A stretch of DNA of 64,000 nt, taken from Acidobacteriota bacterium (GTDB lineage Bacteria > Acidobacteriota > Blastocatellia > UBA7656). Numbering within the stretch: position 1 is the first letter of the stretch; each line of letters opens with the position of its first letter. This document shows positions 45,187 through 54,859 of this stretch, one piece after another. Location: the NCBI GenBank assembly GCA_040754075.1, contig JBFMDH010000009.1, positions 1-64,000 of the forward strand. Direction: 5' to 3'. The notes beneath the pieces were generated by a model. The model saw only the letters and a program-made list of their open reading frames with translations, ran no database searches and was not told where the DNA came from. A program made the position numbers and the translations under genes.

Positions 45187-48100
45187 TTAGGTTCCCGCCT
45201 GTTTAACGGTCACGCTCTTTCCGGCAACGGTTAAGGTGGTTTGCCGCGTCGTCGAGCCGGGATTTGCGGAAACCGAAATCGTCACAGTGCCAGTGCCGGT
45301 GCCACTTGAACCGGAAGTAATCGTCACCCAGGTGACCGGGCTTGAAGCAGTCCAGTTGCAACTGGAACCGGTCGTCACTGTGATGGTTCGCGCGCCGCCC
45401 GGTTTGGTGAAGGCAAAATAGGTTGACGAAACCTGATAGGTGCAACTCGCTGCGCCGCTTTGGGTCACCGTGAAAGTTTGCCCCTGAACAGTGATCGTTC
45501 CTTGTCGTTCAGTGGTGCCCGGATTTACCGCAACGGTGTAATTGACCGCGCCGCTGCCGGTGCCGCTTGAACCGGAGGTAATGGTGAGCCAACTGTCATT
45601 GCTTACTGCCGTCCAGTTGCATCCTGCGGTTGTAGTCACAGAGAAATTACCTGCACCGCCGCTTGCCGTGTAGGTCGCAGTGGTCGGTGACAAGGTGTAT
45701 GTACAACCGCCACTCGCGCCATCCTGATTTACCGTAAAGGTTCGTCCGGCGATGGTCAGGGTTCCGCTGCGCGAAGGATTCCCGGCATTCGATGCAACCG
45801 TGTAATTGACCGCGCCGCTTCCCGAACCGCTCGCCCCGGAAGTGATCGTAATCCATGCGGCATTGCTCACCGCTGTCCAGTTGCAGCCTGTGGTCGTGGT
45901 GACGGTGACGCTGCCGGAGCCGCCAGTCACCGGGTAGGTTTGCGAGGTCGGCGAAATCGTGTAATTGCAAACCGGCGTGCCGCCTGCCTGCGTGATGCGA
46001 TGGATTTTTTTACCGACGACAATGACGGTCGAGCGCGCGTTGGTCGTTGGATTGGCGGCAACACTGTATTTTACGGCACCATTCCCTGTGCCATTCGCTC
46101 CTGAGATGATGGTTACCCAACCGTCCATACTGGTTGCGGGTCTTGAGCACCCGCTTGGAGCCGAAACCGTGATGCTGCTGGTTACACCTGATGCGCCATA
46201 TGAAGCGCTTGCAGGAGAGAGTCCGGTCACACAGGTTGTGCCGTATTGGGTGACGTTGAATGTTTGACCGCCAATGGTCATCGTCCCGACCCGGTCTGTG
46301 GTTCCCGAATTGCGCGCCACTGAAAAACTCACTGTGCCATTGCCGTTGCCGCTCGCGCCTGAAGAAATGGTTATCCACGAGGTGTTACTCACAGCCGTCC
46401 ACGCGCAACCGCTCGGAGCCGTTACCATCACACTGTTTGTGCCGCCGTTTGAATCAAAGAAATCGGCGAGACTACTTAACCCATAGGTGCAAATCAATTC
46501 AGCCTGAGTGACGGTGAAAGTTTGCCCGGCGATGGTGATAGTGCCTTGTCTTTGACTGCCCGTACTATTGACAGCAACCGAATAATTCACCGTGCCGTTA
46601 CCGCTGCCGTTTGCGCCCGAGGTCACAGTAATCCACGAATCATTACTGACGGCTGTCCATATGCAATCTATGCCTGCTGTCACATTGACGCTGCCGGAGC
46701 CGCCTGACCCTGTGAAGTTTTGACTGCCTGGGGCAATCGCATACGAACAGGAATTGTTCACATTCAACAAGCCGTTGGCGGTGACGGTTTGCCCGTCGGG
46801 ATTGGTGATGGTGATATTTTTTGCGCCGCTGCTTGCGGTCATAGTGTTGAGATTGAGAACCACTGTAGTCGGGTTTTGGTAAGTCACGCTGTTGACCACG
46901 ACGCCGCCATTGACGCTTGCGGTTAAACGACAGCCAAAGCCATTGCCGGGATCGAAAAATGCCGAACCGTTTATTGAATTGGCGTTGATGGTGACATTGA
47001 TCGAAGTGCCTTGTCCGATAAGCGACGGGCTGGCGCTTGCCGGGGTCGCCGGTGGCGGCGCTAGCAATTTGACCACGCGCAATCCGTATGAATTGGTCGC
47101 ATCGCAAAATTCCTGCACCGTCCACATGGTCATATCATCGCAGGGGTCGAGACTGGTGTAAGAATAATCGCCCCAGCGTCGAAATCCTATTGCCCCGGTA
47201 TCGCCCGCCGGGTTGTAGGCTGTCGTTGAACTTGTGAGCGCCGCAGGCGTTTGCAAAGTGCCGGGCGTGTCGCTTGCCAGACGTCCTGCGGTTGCGGCGT
47301 TGATGAATTCATTGGTTCCGGCAATGCTTGTCGCCATCGCCATATGTCCCTGCCCGGAAACCATCACCGAAGGCATCCAGTAATTCCTATCATCAACCGT
47401 GTTGGTTGCCGAAGACGCAAACAAAGTTCCGCTCTGCACGACGCCTGGCGTTGCGGTATTTAAATTTTGAATTTCATACCAGCGCGAACCGTTGCGCGTG
47501 CGTGTGCCGCCGCCCGACGCGATGCCGTTGTTATCGACGCCAAGGTTGTGCGAAGTCCATAATCTGCCATTGCGAATGTGCGCAGCAATCAATCGGTCAT
47601 CGGTGGCATCGAGTTGTCCGTTCGCGCCGCCGGCGTTGCCTTGATGGCGAACCGTGAGCGGCAAGGCGGTTGTCAAAATGGTGATGGAAATATTTGCCGA
47701 AAGCACAGGGGTGGTGTCGGCATTGGTAACGCGGCGCGCAATGAGCGAACCGAAACCGGCATTATCAACGCCAATGAAATAGCCTTCGGTTGCCGCCGGG
47801 TCATAATTATCGACGCCCTGCGGCGCAAAGGGTCCTGTGCCGGTTGCCCCGCCGGTTAAATTGCGAAACGCCGTGACCACAATCGGGCCGCCGCCGGTCA
47901 CAGAACTTTTACGCACCACAAAAGCCGCGCTGCTATTAAACGTCAGCGGTGTGCCACAAAACTGATTGACGCCGATGTATAGCCCGTTGGCATCAATGCC
48001 AAGCGTCGGGTAATCCGATTGGCAATTGGCATCTCCGGCAGGAGTGACGAGATTTTGCTGAAATGCAAAGAATGTCCAGATGGTCGCGCCATTAATCGTG

Positions 48101-48852
48101 GCGTTGTTGCTGACGGCAATCAAGATGCTGTTTGGCGTCACCGCTGCGGTGCTTGCGGTGACGAACCAGCGATTGGATAAACGGTCAAAACGCACACGCG
48201 GATAGTTGGTTGATGCGGTGCCGCGCACCGAATTGAAAAAAGTATTGAGCGTGGTATTGAGCGTGCCAATGACGCCGGTTTTGTCGAACACCCGTATGCG
48301 CCCGTTGACCGCTAAAAGAAATTGCGTCGGTCCCGCAGCGCCCATCGTATCGGGCGGAAAGGCGTTGGTATCGGTCAAGGTCGCCGCTGTAAAACTGGTC
48401 GAAGGCGTTTGCGGCGCGCGCGGTTCCAGCGCAGGCGTATTCGGGTCGCGGTCTGGAAACGCAGCGATGGCAAGCGATTCAGGATTTTGCGGCAAATTTT
48501 TTCTGTCGGTTATTGGTCTTGCAAATTCGTAGGCTGGTGGCGCAGGGTCTTTGCCCGCCAGTTGGCTGTCGAGTTCCATGATTTCGGCGGTGGTTTTCGC
48601 AATACCCACAGCGCCTGTCCACGGCGTGCCGATGAGTTGCCCGCTATCAGTCTGGCGATTTGACGAAAGCGCAGACTTTTTGATGGCAGAAGTTTTTGCT
48701 TTCGAGACAGGCGATAATACAACCGCGCGACGGGTCAGATGTTGCGCCAGTAAGTTACCCGGAATTGAAAGCATAAAGAGCAGTGAGAGGGTCAATGCGC
48801 CGATTTGGCGAAAGGGTAGGATTTGACGAACGCGAAACCTGAATTTGAACAT
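45187..48852 (-). CDS. Large secreted protein with six BACON-type repeats
   Basis: A 1221-residue exported protein. Start at [10 protein letters not shown] with a signal peptide ending LLAQ. Residues about 130-620 form a beta-propeller-like or sialidase-like module of unknown type (repeated motifs such as [11 protein letters not shown] and [17 protein letters not shown]). An IPT-like domain follows (about 620-710), then six tandem BACON-type domains to the end, each with C-x-WTAVSN-x-SWITITSG and an ending like [13 protein letters not shown] domains bind carbohydrates or mucins in characterised cases. It is probably a cell-surface or extracellular adhesion protein. Confidence 0.88.
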   Translation of the reverse strand: MFKFRFRVRQILPFRQIGALTLSLLFMLSIPGNLLAQHLTRRAVVLSPVSKAKTSAIKKSALSSNRQTDSGQLIGTPWTGAVGIAKTTAEIMELDSQLAGKDPAPPAYEFARPITDRKNLPQNPESLAIAAFPDRDPNTPALEPRAPQTPSTSFTAATLTDTNAFPPDTMGAAGPTQFLLAVNGRIRVFDKTGVIGTLNTTLNTFFNSVRGTASTNYPRVRFDRLSNRWFVTASTAAVTPNSILIAVSNNATINGATIWTFFAFQQNLVTPAGDANCQSDYPTLGIDANGLYIGVNQFCGTPLTFNSSAAFVVRKSSVTGGGPIVVTAFRNLTGGATGTGPFAPQGVDNYDPAATEGYFIGVDNAGFGSLIARRVTNADTTPVLSANISITILTTALPLTVRHQGNAGGANGQLDATDDRLIAAHIRNGRLWTSHNLGVDNNGIASGGGTRTRNGSRWYEIQNLNTATPGVVQSGTLFASSATNTVDDRNYWMPSVMVSGQGHMAMATSIAGTNEFINAATAGRLASDTPGTLQTPAALTSSTTAYNPAGDTGAIGFRRWGDYSYTSLDPCDDMTMWTVQEFCDATNSYGLRVVKLLAPPPATPASASPSLIGQGTSINVTINANSINGSAFFDPGNGFGCRLTASVNGGVVVNSVTYQNPTTVVLNLNTMTASSGAKNITITNPDGQTVTANGLLNVNNSCSYAIAPGSQNFTGSGGSGSVNVTAGIDCIWTAVSNDSWITVTSGANGSGNGTVNYSVAVNSTGSQRQGTITIAGQTFTVTQAELICTYGLSSLADFFDSNGGTNSVMVTAPSGCAWTAVSNTSWITISSGASGNGNGTVSFSVARNSGTTDRVGTMTIGGQTFNVTQYGTTCVTGLSPASASYGASGVTSSITVSAPSGCSRPATSMDGWVTIISGANGTGNGAVKYSVAANPTTNARSTVIVVGKKIHRITQAGGTPVCNYTISPTSQTYPVTGGSGSVTVTTTTGCNWTAVSNAAWITITSGASGSGSGAVNYTVASNAGNPSRSGTLTIAGRTFTVNQDGASGGCTYTLSPTTATYTASGGAGNFSVTTTAGCNWTAVSNDSWLTITSGSSGTGSGAVNYTVAVNPGTTERQGTITVQGQTFTVTQSGAASCTYQVSSTYFAFTKPGGARTITVTTGSSCNWTASSPVTWVTITSGSSGTGTGTVTISVSANPGSTTRQTTLTVAGKSVTVKQAGT

Positions 48853-49187
48853 TATTCCTCCAAACCGAATATCTAAGAGCACACAAGATGCCGATTAAAA
48901 CCGCAAAATTTTATGTTGGTGAACTCGCTGTTGAATTGAATCCCGTAAAGATGCCCTCGGCTTATGAGTTCGGGCGTTCTTAATTTTTAGCGACTCCGTA
49001 TGCTATGTCACCACTAAATTCCTGTCAATTTGCAGGGGGAATTCTTCAAAGTGAGACTGGCTTTGGCGTCAGGTCTTGCGGCGCGAATATCGCTTCAATG
49101 AATCAGCCAAGGAAACTGCGAAATCCGAGTCTCACTTTTAATCGCGCCCCATGCAAAGCCGCAAAGGTGTGTGCTATAAGAGTGGGG
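48853..49187. other. Gene-free stretch with inverted repeat before rfaE2
   Basis: No gene is evident between the BACON gene and rfaE2. Arms AAAGTGAGACT (49048-49058) and AGTCTCACTTT (49128-49138) are perfect and extend imperfectly to about 20 bases, giving a roughly 90-base palindromic element. The promoters of both divergent genes should lie here. Confidence 0.6.
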
Positions 49188-49679
49188 ATGGTGAGCAAAG
49201 TTGTCACTCGTGATGAATTGGTAAAAGCGCGCGAAGGGTTGCGAAACGCCGGACGAAAAGTGGTTTTTACCAACGGTTGTTTTGACCTGCTGCATCCCGG
49301 TCACATCCGCTATTTGCAACAAGCGCGCGCGCTCGGCGATGCGCTGATTGTGGCGCTCAATAGCGATGCATCAGTTAAAAAATTGAAAGGCGACAGCCGC
49401 CCGATTCTTAAACAGGATGAACGCGCCGAGGTGATGGCGGCGCTTGCCTGTGTCGATTTGGTGACCATCTTCGATGAAGAAACGCCGCGCGAACTCATCG
49501 CCCAGGTGTTGCCCGATATTCTGGTGAAAGGCGGCGATTGGGCAATTGATACGATTGTCGGTCGCGAAGAGGTCGAAGCCGCCGGCGGCGAAACCCGTTC
49601 GCTAGCTTTCATCGAAGGCGTTTCAACCAGCGACATCATCAAACGGATTTTAGCGAGTGAGAAAACCAATACAGGTTAG
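49188..49679 (+). CDS. rfaE2: Heptose 1-phosphate adenylyltransferase
   Basis: A 163-residue nucleotidyltransferase that activates heptose 1-phosphate with ATP to make ADP-heptose for the LPS core; equivalent to the C-terminal domain of HldE. Motifs: [19 protein letters not shown] with the HxGH signature, [21 protein letters not shown] and [12 protein letters not shown]. Start at ATG 49188 behind GGGG; longer upstream frame is not conserved. Its stop codon lies inside GTTAGGC, the inferred left boundary of an inserted gene cassette. Confidence 0.94.
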   Translation: MVSKVVTRDELVKAREGLRNAGRKVVFTNGCFDLLHPGHIRYLQQARALGDALIVALNSDASVKKLKGDSRPILKQDERAEVMAALACVDLVTIFDEETPRELIAQVLPDILVKGGDWAIDTIVGREEVEAAGGETRSLAFIEGVSTSDIIKRILASEKTNTG

Positions 49680-49698
49680 GCGCAAAACGAGTAACGCT

Positions 49699-50619
49699 AT
49701 GACCAAAGTAAATCTTGAAAATGATCCAGAAGAAATATGTCACAGGTTGGTGCTCGATCAATATTGGAGCGATGTGATTGAGGCATTGGGAGCGTCAATA
49801 GAACTTGCTCATCTCTATGGGCCAGATCGCTGGGGAATACGGCTGGCACCTGACAGCATTATGCTGAAAGTTGGGCGGCATGAAATCCTTCAACTGGGTG
49901 ACTGGGATCTACCGTTCCATCTCATTATTGATCAAGATTCTGTCCCCGCGCATTTACGAAAACGTTCTGAACTTTGGTTCTCTGAGGACAAGGATTGTTA
50001 TGGGAATTGCAACGCGAATGGATACTATCCATCCAACCCAGGATCAGAAGCCTGCAATATGACATTCGAGGGTCTCAAAAATGTGTATCAGGAGTTGTAT
50101 AGCTCTCATGCTGAAATCGTCGCCCGTGCAGCCCGAAAATCTAAACACCCATCCACCAGAACCACACATTCAGTAAGGCTTGTCGAGTTTCTTGCTAAAG
50201 AACTGGGGAAGCCGTTGCCCCAACCAACATACTCCAACATATCAGACCATAATCAACCATTACTAATATCAGAGGAAATCACGAACGACGTAGAGTACAT
50301 AGAAGGGGCAGCGCGGCAAATATTTGTCAATGCTTACGAGCGAAACCCTGTCGCTCGTGCTCTTTGTATTCAACATTATGGCTGCTTGTGTGCAGTATGC
50401 GGAATGAATTTTGGGGAAACCTACGGCGAAATAGGTGCTGGCTTCATTCACGTTCATCATCTCGTTGAAATTTCCTCAATTAGGGAAGAATATAAAATTG
50501 ACCCTGTGAATGATCTTCGACCTGTTTGCCCAAATTGTCATGCGATGCTACATCGTAAGAAACCGGCATTCAAAATTGAGGAATTAAAAAGCATTCTCGT
50601 TAATCAAAAAGGCGGTTAA
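49699..50619 (+). CDS. HNH endonuclease domain protein, cassette-borne
   Basis: A 306-residue protein. The C terminus is an HNH nuclease: CLCAVCGMNFGETYGEIG, FIHVHHLVEIS, NDLRPVCPNCHAMLHRKKP, with two CxxC zinc pairs and the His-Asn-His core. The N-terminal 190 residues are of unknown type and include a Cys-containing patch (CYGNCNANGYYP). Similar proteins are found in restriction and defence settings, but no modification gene is next to it. ATG 49699 is chosen. The stop codon is inside the attC-like site. Composition is more AT-rich than rfaE2. Confidence 0.85.
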   Translation: MTKVNLENDPEEICHRLVLDQYWSDVIEALGASIELAHLYGPDRWGIRLAPDSIMLKVGRHEILQLGDWDLPFHLIIDQDSVPAHLRKRSELWFSEDKDCYGNCNANGYYPSNPGSEACNMTFEGLKNVYQELYSSHAEIVARAARKSKHPSTRTTHSVRLVEFLAKELGKPLPQPTYSNISDHNQPLLISEEITNDVEYIEGAARQIFVNAYERNPVARALCIQHYGCLCAVCGMNFGETYGEIGAGFIHVHHLVEISSIREEYKIDPVNDLRPVCPNCHAMLHRKKPAFKIEELKSILVNQKGG

Positions 50620-50705
50620 CAACTGGTTCGACCGGAGCGCGCGAAGCAGAGTTCTTATGGTTCCTTTGAGTATGGCTTGCGCGCCGCGTCAATTCCGCGT
50701 TAAGC
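50614..50705 (+). other. Integron attC-like site 2
   Basis: A 92-base imperfect palindrome. The left side is GGTTAAC-AACTGGTTCGACC and the right side GCGTCAATTCC-GCGTTAAGC; inner arms GCGCGCGAAGC (50636-50646) and GGCTTGCGCGC (50674-50684) pair. The plan matches classical attC sites (paired cores, unequal inner boxes, variable loop) and site 1. It also holds the stop codon of the gene at 50700-51290. Confidence 0.7.
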
Positions 50706-51290
50706 AGAAAATTTTACCCACCACATCAGCGCGCAGGTGAACCAAAAAATTACCGCGACAATTTTTCTCTTCACACTTTTGTGTGTCCAGATAAAAGCGC
50801 CAATCATAAATATCCACACCAATAAAAATTCCCAGAGCAAAAGATTAAAGCCTTTTGCCGTAAATAACCCGCTAGCCGAAAGCGGCGCGACCGGAATTGG
50901 GCGAATGGGGAAAAAGTAACGTGTGTTATCAAACGGCGCAAAAAACGCCACCCCCAAGCCGCCCGTGGTCAGCGCATCGAAAAAGCCATGTGAAGCCGTG
51001 ACCAGCGAAAATAAACCGGCGAGAAAAACGAAACGGCGTTTGCCATGCCATTTCATTTGCAAAAAAAGAAAGGCCACGGCGCATCCCATCACTACTGCGA
51101 AAAACAGGGAATGAGTAAAGCCGCGATGCCCGAACCCATCGCCATATGCAATCCAGCGCATCAACAAAGCATCGGCGTCGGGAAGCGCGGCAAGCAAACC
51201 ACCAGCAAGCATGATGCGTTTATCGGTTTGCTCAATGGCTAATTTGGTTGCGCCCAAAGCAAAGGCGCTATGCGTGAAAATCGTTGGCAT
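50700..51290 (-). CDS. YdjM-like (DUF457) membrane-bound metal-dependent hydrolase
   Basis: A 196-residue integral membrane protein. The family motif GHRGFTHSLFF (HxGxTHS) follows the first helix, with LPDADALLMRW before it and ASHGFFDALTTGG after; these His and Asp residues are thought to bind metal. Four to five hydrophobic segments are visible. The E. coli relative YdjM is SOS-regulated; the substrate is unknown. Its last codons lie inside attC-like site 2. Confidence 0.9.
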   Translation of the reverse strand: MPTIFTHSAFALGATKLAIEQTDKRIMLAGGLLAALPDADALLMRWIAYGDGFGHRGFTHSLFFAVVMGCAVAFLFLQMKWHGKRRFVFLAGLFSLVTASHGFFDALTTGGLGVAFFAPFDNTRYFFPIRPIPVAPLSASGLFTAKGFNLLLWEFLLVWIFMIGAFIWTHKSVKRKIVAVIFWFTCALMWWVKFSA

Positions 51291-51728
51291 ATGACCTCAA
51301 TCCGAATCCGTTGTACCGCAAGCTGTCTAGCCTGCGGCAATCTTGGTCGAAGCCCCCTTGAAATTTCGAGGACGGACTTGTCTAAATCGGCGCAGACTCG
51401 ACAGTCTGCGCTAGCGTTTTTCTTAACTTCATGCCATTGCCCTAAAGGGGCGCAGGAGACGCGATTCACCTTGCTGGTTGACCTGTGGCTGCGCCACTGG
51501 CCCCTTCGGGGCATTTGTTCAAATAGCGACTTGAGTTAAGTAGCGCCTGTTGCTGCATACCCAGCTTAAATCTTCATCAGTGTTGATTAACTCAATACGC
51601 TTACGTCGCAAATCGATGCGATGTTTTGATGCTGTACACTTAAACCCGGCGCAAATTAAAATTGACGCTCTCGGTTCGCGGATATACGATTAAGCAGCCT
51701 CGAAAAAGCTTCAGTCCGAATAAATGTT
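51291..51728. other. Gene-free stretch with twin 22-base hairpins
   Basis: Two hairpins of identical design (9-base stem, 4-base loop) occur at 51316-51337 (CCGCAAGCT...AGCCTGCGG) and 51390-51411 (GCGCAGACT...AGTCTGCGC). A GC-rich palindromic run (GCCCCTTCGGGGC, about 51500-51512) follows. They look like REP-type elements. No coding sequence is convincing; the promoter of the chemoreceptor fusion is likely in 51600-51728. Confidence 0.65.
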
Positions 51729-54700
51729 ATGGAAAATCCTCGCTCGGTCTCAAAAAAAGCGCGAGAGTCACAAACCCAGACGCCATCCAATGAGGTCGCG
51801 TCAAACTTGCTTGACCGCCGCATTTTTGAAACCCTTGCGCGCATCGCGCAGGGCGACCTCGGTTTTCCCATCAACGGCTTTCATAAAGACCTCACCGGCG
51901 AAGGCAGAGAGTTACTCTTAAACCTCGACGGCTTGGCGCGCAAACTGCGCTACATCGTCAGCCGCCTGCAACGCGCTTCGGATTCCATTGAAACGGTCGT
52001 CGGTGAAGTGTTGCGCGGCACCCAGACTTTATCCGCCAGCGTCATTGACGAAGCCAAATCCGTCGAAGAGACCTCCAGCTCGATTTCGGAAATCAATTCG
52101 TCCATGCATTCGGTAGGCGATAATTTGCAATCGCTTTCCAACCTCACGCAAACCACTTCAAATTCCATCATTCAGATGGCGGCGTCGATTGACCACGTGT
52201 CGCAAAGCGCCGAGGGACTCGCGCAATTTGTCGAAGAGACCACAGCGGCAATCGAACAGATGGCTTCAAGCATTCGCAAAGTAGCCGAATCCACTGAAAC
52301 CCTTGCCGAATCCGCCGAAACCACGGCGCGTTCAATGGAAGCGATTGACAATTCAACCCGCAGCATCGATGAATCGGTCAAAGAGACCACGGTGCTTGCC
52401 GCAGAGGTCGCGCAATCGGCAGACGCCGGCAGTCAACTGGTCGCCGACACCGCGACCAGCGTTTTGAAAATTAAAGAAGCCATCGATGCCGCCACCGAAA
52501 CCATTTCGCGACTCGGCAAACGCTCGGAACAAATCGGCGAAGTCACCCACGTCATTGATGAAATCGCCGACCGCACCCATCTGCTGGCGTTGAACGCTTC
52601 GATTCTTGCCGCGCAAGCCGGAGCGCAGGGACGCGGCTTTCGCATCGTCGCCGATGAAATCAAGGAACTCAGCGAACGCACGGCGGCTTCGACGCGCGAA
52701 ATCGAAGAGATGATTAAAGCGGTGCGCGAAGACGTCATTGAAACCGTTGAACGGGTCGCCGCCGGTAGTCAACGCGCTGACGAAGGCGTCGAGCTTGCCA
52801 AACGCGCTTCGGATTTTCTCAATGAAATCCGCGAAAAAACCACGACCTCATCCGACCGCATACGCCACATCGCAGACGCCACCGCCGTGCAGGCTTCCGA
52901 AAGCCATACTGTATTTGAAGCCGCCGATTCGGTGCGCCAACAGGCGCGCGATATTCAACGCGCCGCCAACGAACAGGCGCAGACCGCCAAACAAATCGGC
53001 GAACGCGCCCTGCATATGAGCAACCTCACCAAACAGGTGCAGCGGGCGACCGGCGATCAGGCGAAAGTTTCGCGTTACATCGCGTCGGCAATGGAAGAAT
53101 TGAGCCTGGTGGTTGAACAGATTCGCCTGGCTTCCGATGAACAATCCACCGAAGTCGAACAGGTGCTGCGCGCCATTGAAACCATTAAAGAAGTGGTTGA
53201 CCGCAATCAGGCTTCGATTTCCGGTATCAACGGCGCGGTTGATTTGTTGGTGCGCGAAGCCGAACTTTTAAACCGTGAAGTTGAGGCGTTCACCTTGCCG
53301 GAATCGGAACACGGCGGGCATTTGCGCTTTGCATTGAGAACTTCGCAACTCACCCTCGACCCGGCAACCGTCTCTTCGATTTCGCGCAACGAAGTCATCT
53401 CGAATATTTTTGAAGGCTTGGTGCAATTCGGCGAACGCGCAGAGATTCGCCCGGCGATTGCCGAACGCTGGGAGATTTCGCCCGATGGTCGCACTTACAC
53501 CTTCGCTTTGCGTGAAACCGCGAAGTTTCATAATGGTCGCAAGGTTCGCGCCGAAGATGTGAAATATTCCTTTGAACGGCAGATGCGCCAAAACGAAGAT
53601 GCCGCCGGTTGGGTGTTTCGCCCGCTGGTTGGCGCGGAAGAGTTTATGTCCGGCGAAAGTGATTCGGTCGCCGGGATTCGCGTGATCAATGAGCGCGTTT
53701 TACAACTTGAACTGGTGCAACCCGTGGCATTTTTTCTTTCGACTTTGTGCGTCGATTATGCCTACATTGTGCCGCGTGAAGAGATCGAAAAACCGTCATT
53801 CGATTTTGAATCAAAACCCATCGGCTCGGGTCCTTTCCGTTTGCTTGAACCGGTCAACGGCAACAAAGAGGCGCAACTCGAACGCTTCAGCAATTATTGG
53901 AATGCGGAATTGCCTTATGTTGACCGCTTGACCATTCAATTCGGGTTAAGCGCCGAAGAAATTTTTGATGCGTTTATCAAAGGCGACCTTGATTACGTCA
54001 GCGATTTGCCGCTTACCTACCTGGATGAATTTCGCCAACGGGTCGGTGAAATTCACCTGCTTGAAGCGTTGCAATTGCAAACCCGTATGCTGGTGTTTGA
54101 TTGCGAGCGTCCGCCATTTGATGACCCGCGCATCCGTCAAGCCATCAATTACGCCATCAATCGCGAGCAGTTTATTCAAGAGGTTTATGCGGGAATGGCG
54201 GAACCGGCAGTGGGACCGATTCCGCCAGGGCTTCTCGGTTACGACCCAACTCAGCAGATTTATCAATACGACCGCGAACGCGCGCTTGCATTGCTGAAAG
54301 AGGCAGGCTACGACGGCGGATTCGATACCGAAATCTGTTGGTCGGATTCGGTGAGTCCCACGGTTGAATGTTTGAAAGACGATCTGGCGGCAGTCGGCAT
54401 TCGCGCTGAGTTTCGCTACATTGGACTAACGGAATTGCAACGCACGCTGAGAATGCGCGCCACGCCGATTGTCGGACGCGATTGGTATGCCGATTATCCC
54501 GACCCGGATAATTTCACCTATGTGCTGTTCAATTCGCGCAACCGGAATTTATTCATCGGCACTTATGCCAACGAAGATGTTGACCGCTTGACCGATGAAG
54601 CGCGCGCGGTGATGAATCGTGAAGGGCGCGAGTCGCTTTACAAAGAGGTGACCAGGCTTCTGCTTGAAGACGCGCCGTGTGTATTTTTGGCGCATCGCCG

Positions 54701-54806
54701 CAGTTTCGTCGCCCATCGCGCAGACCTCGAAGGCGTCGCGCTGCATCTGCTTTCGCCATTCGTGACGCCCAAAGATTTGTGGTTTGCGAAAACCGGCGGA
54801 AAATAA
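51729..54806 (+). CDS. Chemoreceptor (MCP) fused to a family 5 peptide-binding protein, apparently cytosolic
   Basis: A 1025-residue fusion. Residues about 30-85 resemble a HAMP linker (ARIAQGDLGFPIN, then LARKLRYIVSRL). Residues about 90-515 are the methyl-accepting coiled coil, with a recognisable but divergent tip (IADRTHLLALNASILAAQAG at 277-296, then QGRGFRIVADEIKEL) that differs from the usual consensus at several signalling positions. From about 527 to the end is a complete SBP_bac_5 dipeptide/nickel-type binding protein (ALRTSQLTLDPATVSSIS, then RETAKFHNGRKVRAEDVKYS). No signal peptide or membrane helix is visible anywhere, so the normally periplasmic module seems to work in the cytosol, perhaps sensing peptides after uptake. 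Confidence 0.9.
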   Translation: MENPRSVSKKARESQTQTPSNEVASNLLDRRIFETLARIAQGDLGFPINGFHKDLTGEGRELLLNLDGLARKLRYIVSRLQRASDSIETVVGEVLRGTQTLSASVIDEAKSVEETSSSISEINSSMHSVGDNLQSLSNLTQTTSNSIIQMAASIDHVSQSAEGLAQFVEETTAAIEQMASSIRKVAESTETLAESAETTARSMEAIDNSTRSIDESVKETTVLAAEVAQSADAGSQLVADTATSVLKIKEAIDAATETISRLGKRSEQIGEVTHVIDEIADRTHLLALNASILAAQAGAQGRGFRIVADEIKELSERTAASTREIEEMIKAVREDVIETVERVAAGSQRADEGVELAKRASDFLNEIREKTTTSSDRIRHIADATAVQASESHTVFEAADSVRQQARDIQRAANEQAQTAKQIGERALHMSNLTKQVQRATGDQAKVSRYIASAMEELSLVVEQIRLASDEQSTEVEQVLRAIETIKEVVDRNQASISGINGAVDLLVREAELLNREVEAFTLPESEHGGHLRFALRTSQLTLDPATVSSISRNEVISNIFEGLVQFGERAEIRPAIAERWEISPDGRTYTFALRETAKFHNGRKVRAEDVKYSFERQMRQNEDAAGWVFRPLVGAEEFMSGESDSVAGIRVINERVLQLELVQPVAFFLSTLCVDYAYIVPREEIEKPSFDFESKPIGSGPFRLLEPVNGNKEAQLERFSNYWNAELPYVDRLTIQFGLSAEEIFDAFIKGDLDYVSDLPLTYLDEFRQRVGEIHLLEALQLQTRMLVFDCERPPFDDPRIRQAINYAINREQFIQEVYAGMAEPAVGPIPPGLLGYDPTQQIYQYDRERALALLKEAGYDGGFDTEICWSDSVSPTVECLKDDLAAVGIRAEFRYIGLTELQRTLRMRATPIVGRDWYADYPDPDNFTYVLFNSRNRNLFIGTYANEDVDRLTDEARAVMNREGRESLYKEVTRLLLEDAPCVFLAHRRSFVAHRADLEGVALHLLSPFVTPKDLWFAKTGGK

Positions 54807-54859
54807 AATCCTATTTAACAATTCGTCTACGACGTTCTCAAAAGCAGGGGAGTGAAGCG

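Larger units (their letters stand above)
49675..50705 (+). mobile_element. Putative single integron gene cassette (HNH gene plus attC)
   Basis: The unit starts with GTTAGGC (fits core GTTRRRY) at 49675-49681, contains one gene whose stop lies in the left core of an attC-like hairpin, and ends with GTTAAGC (fits the same core) at 50699-50705. This is the form expected for a cassette inserted at a core-like site. No integrase or other cassette is adjacent. Confidence 0.6.

Noticed and set aside
45187-46700. Repeated DNA that might be taken for a CRISPR or satellite array
   Set aside because: The periodicity of roughly 260 bases is coding and corresponds to six BACON domains of one open frame.
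54677-54859. Upstream extension of the TPR protein
   Set aside because: It overlaps the end of the chemoreceptor fusion in another frame; the signal peptide begins at the internal ATG 54860.
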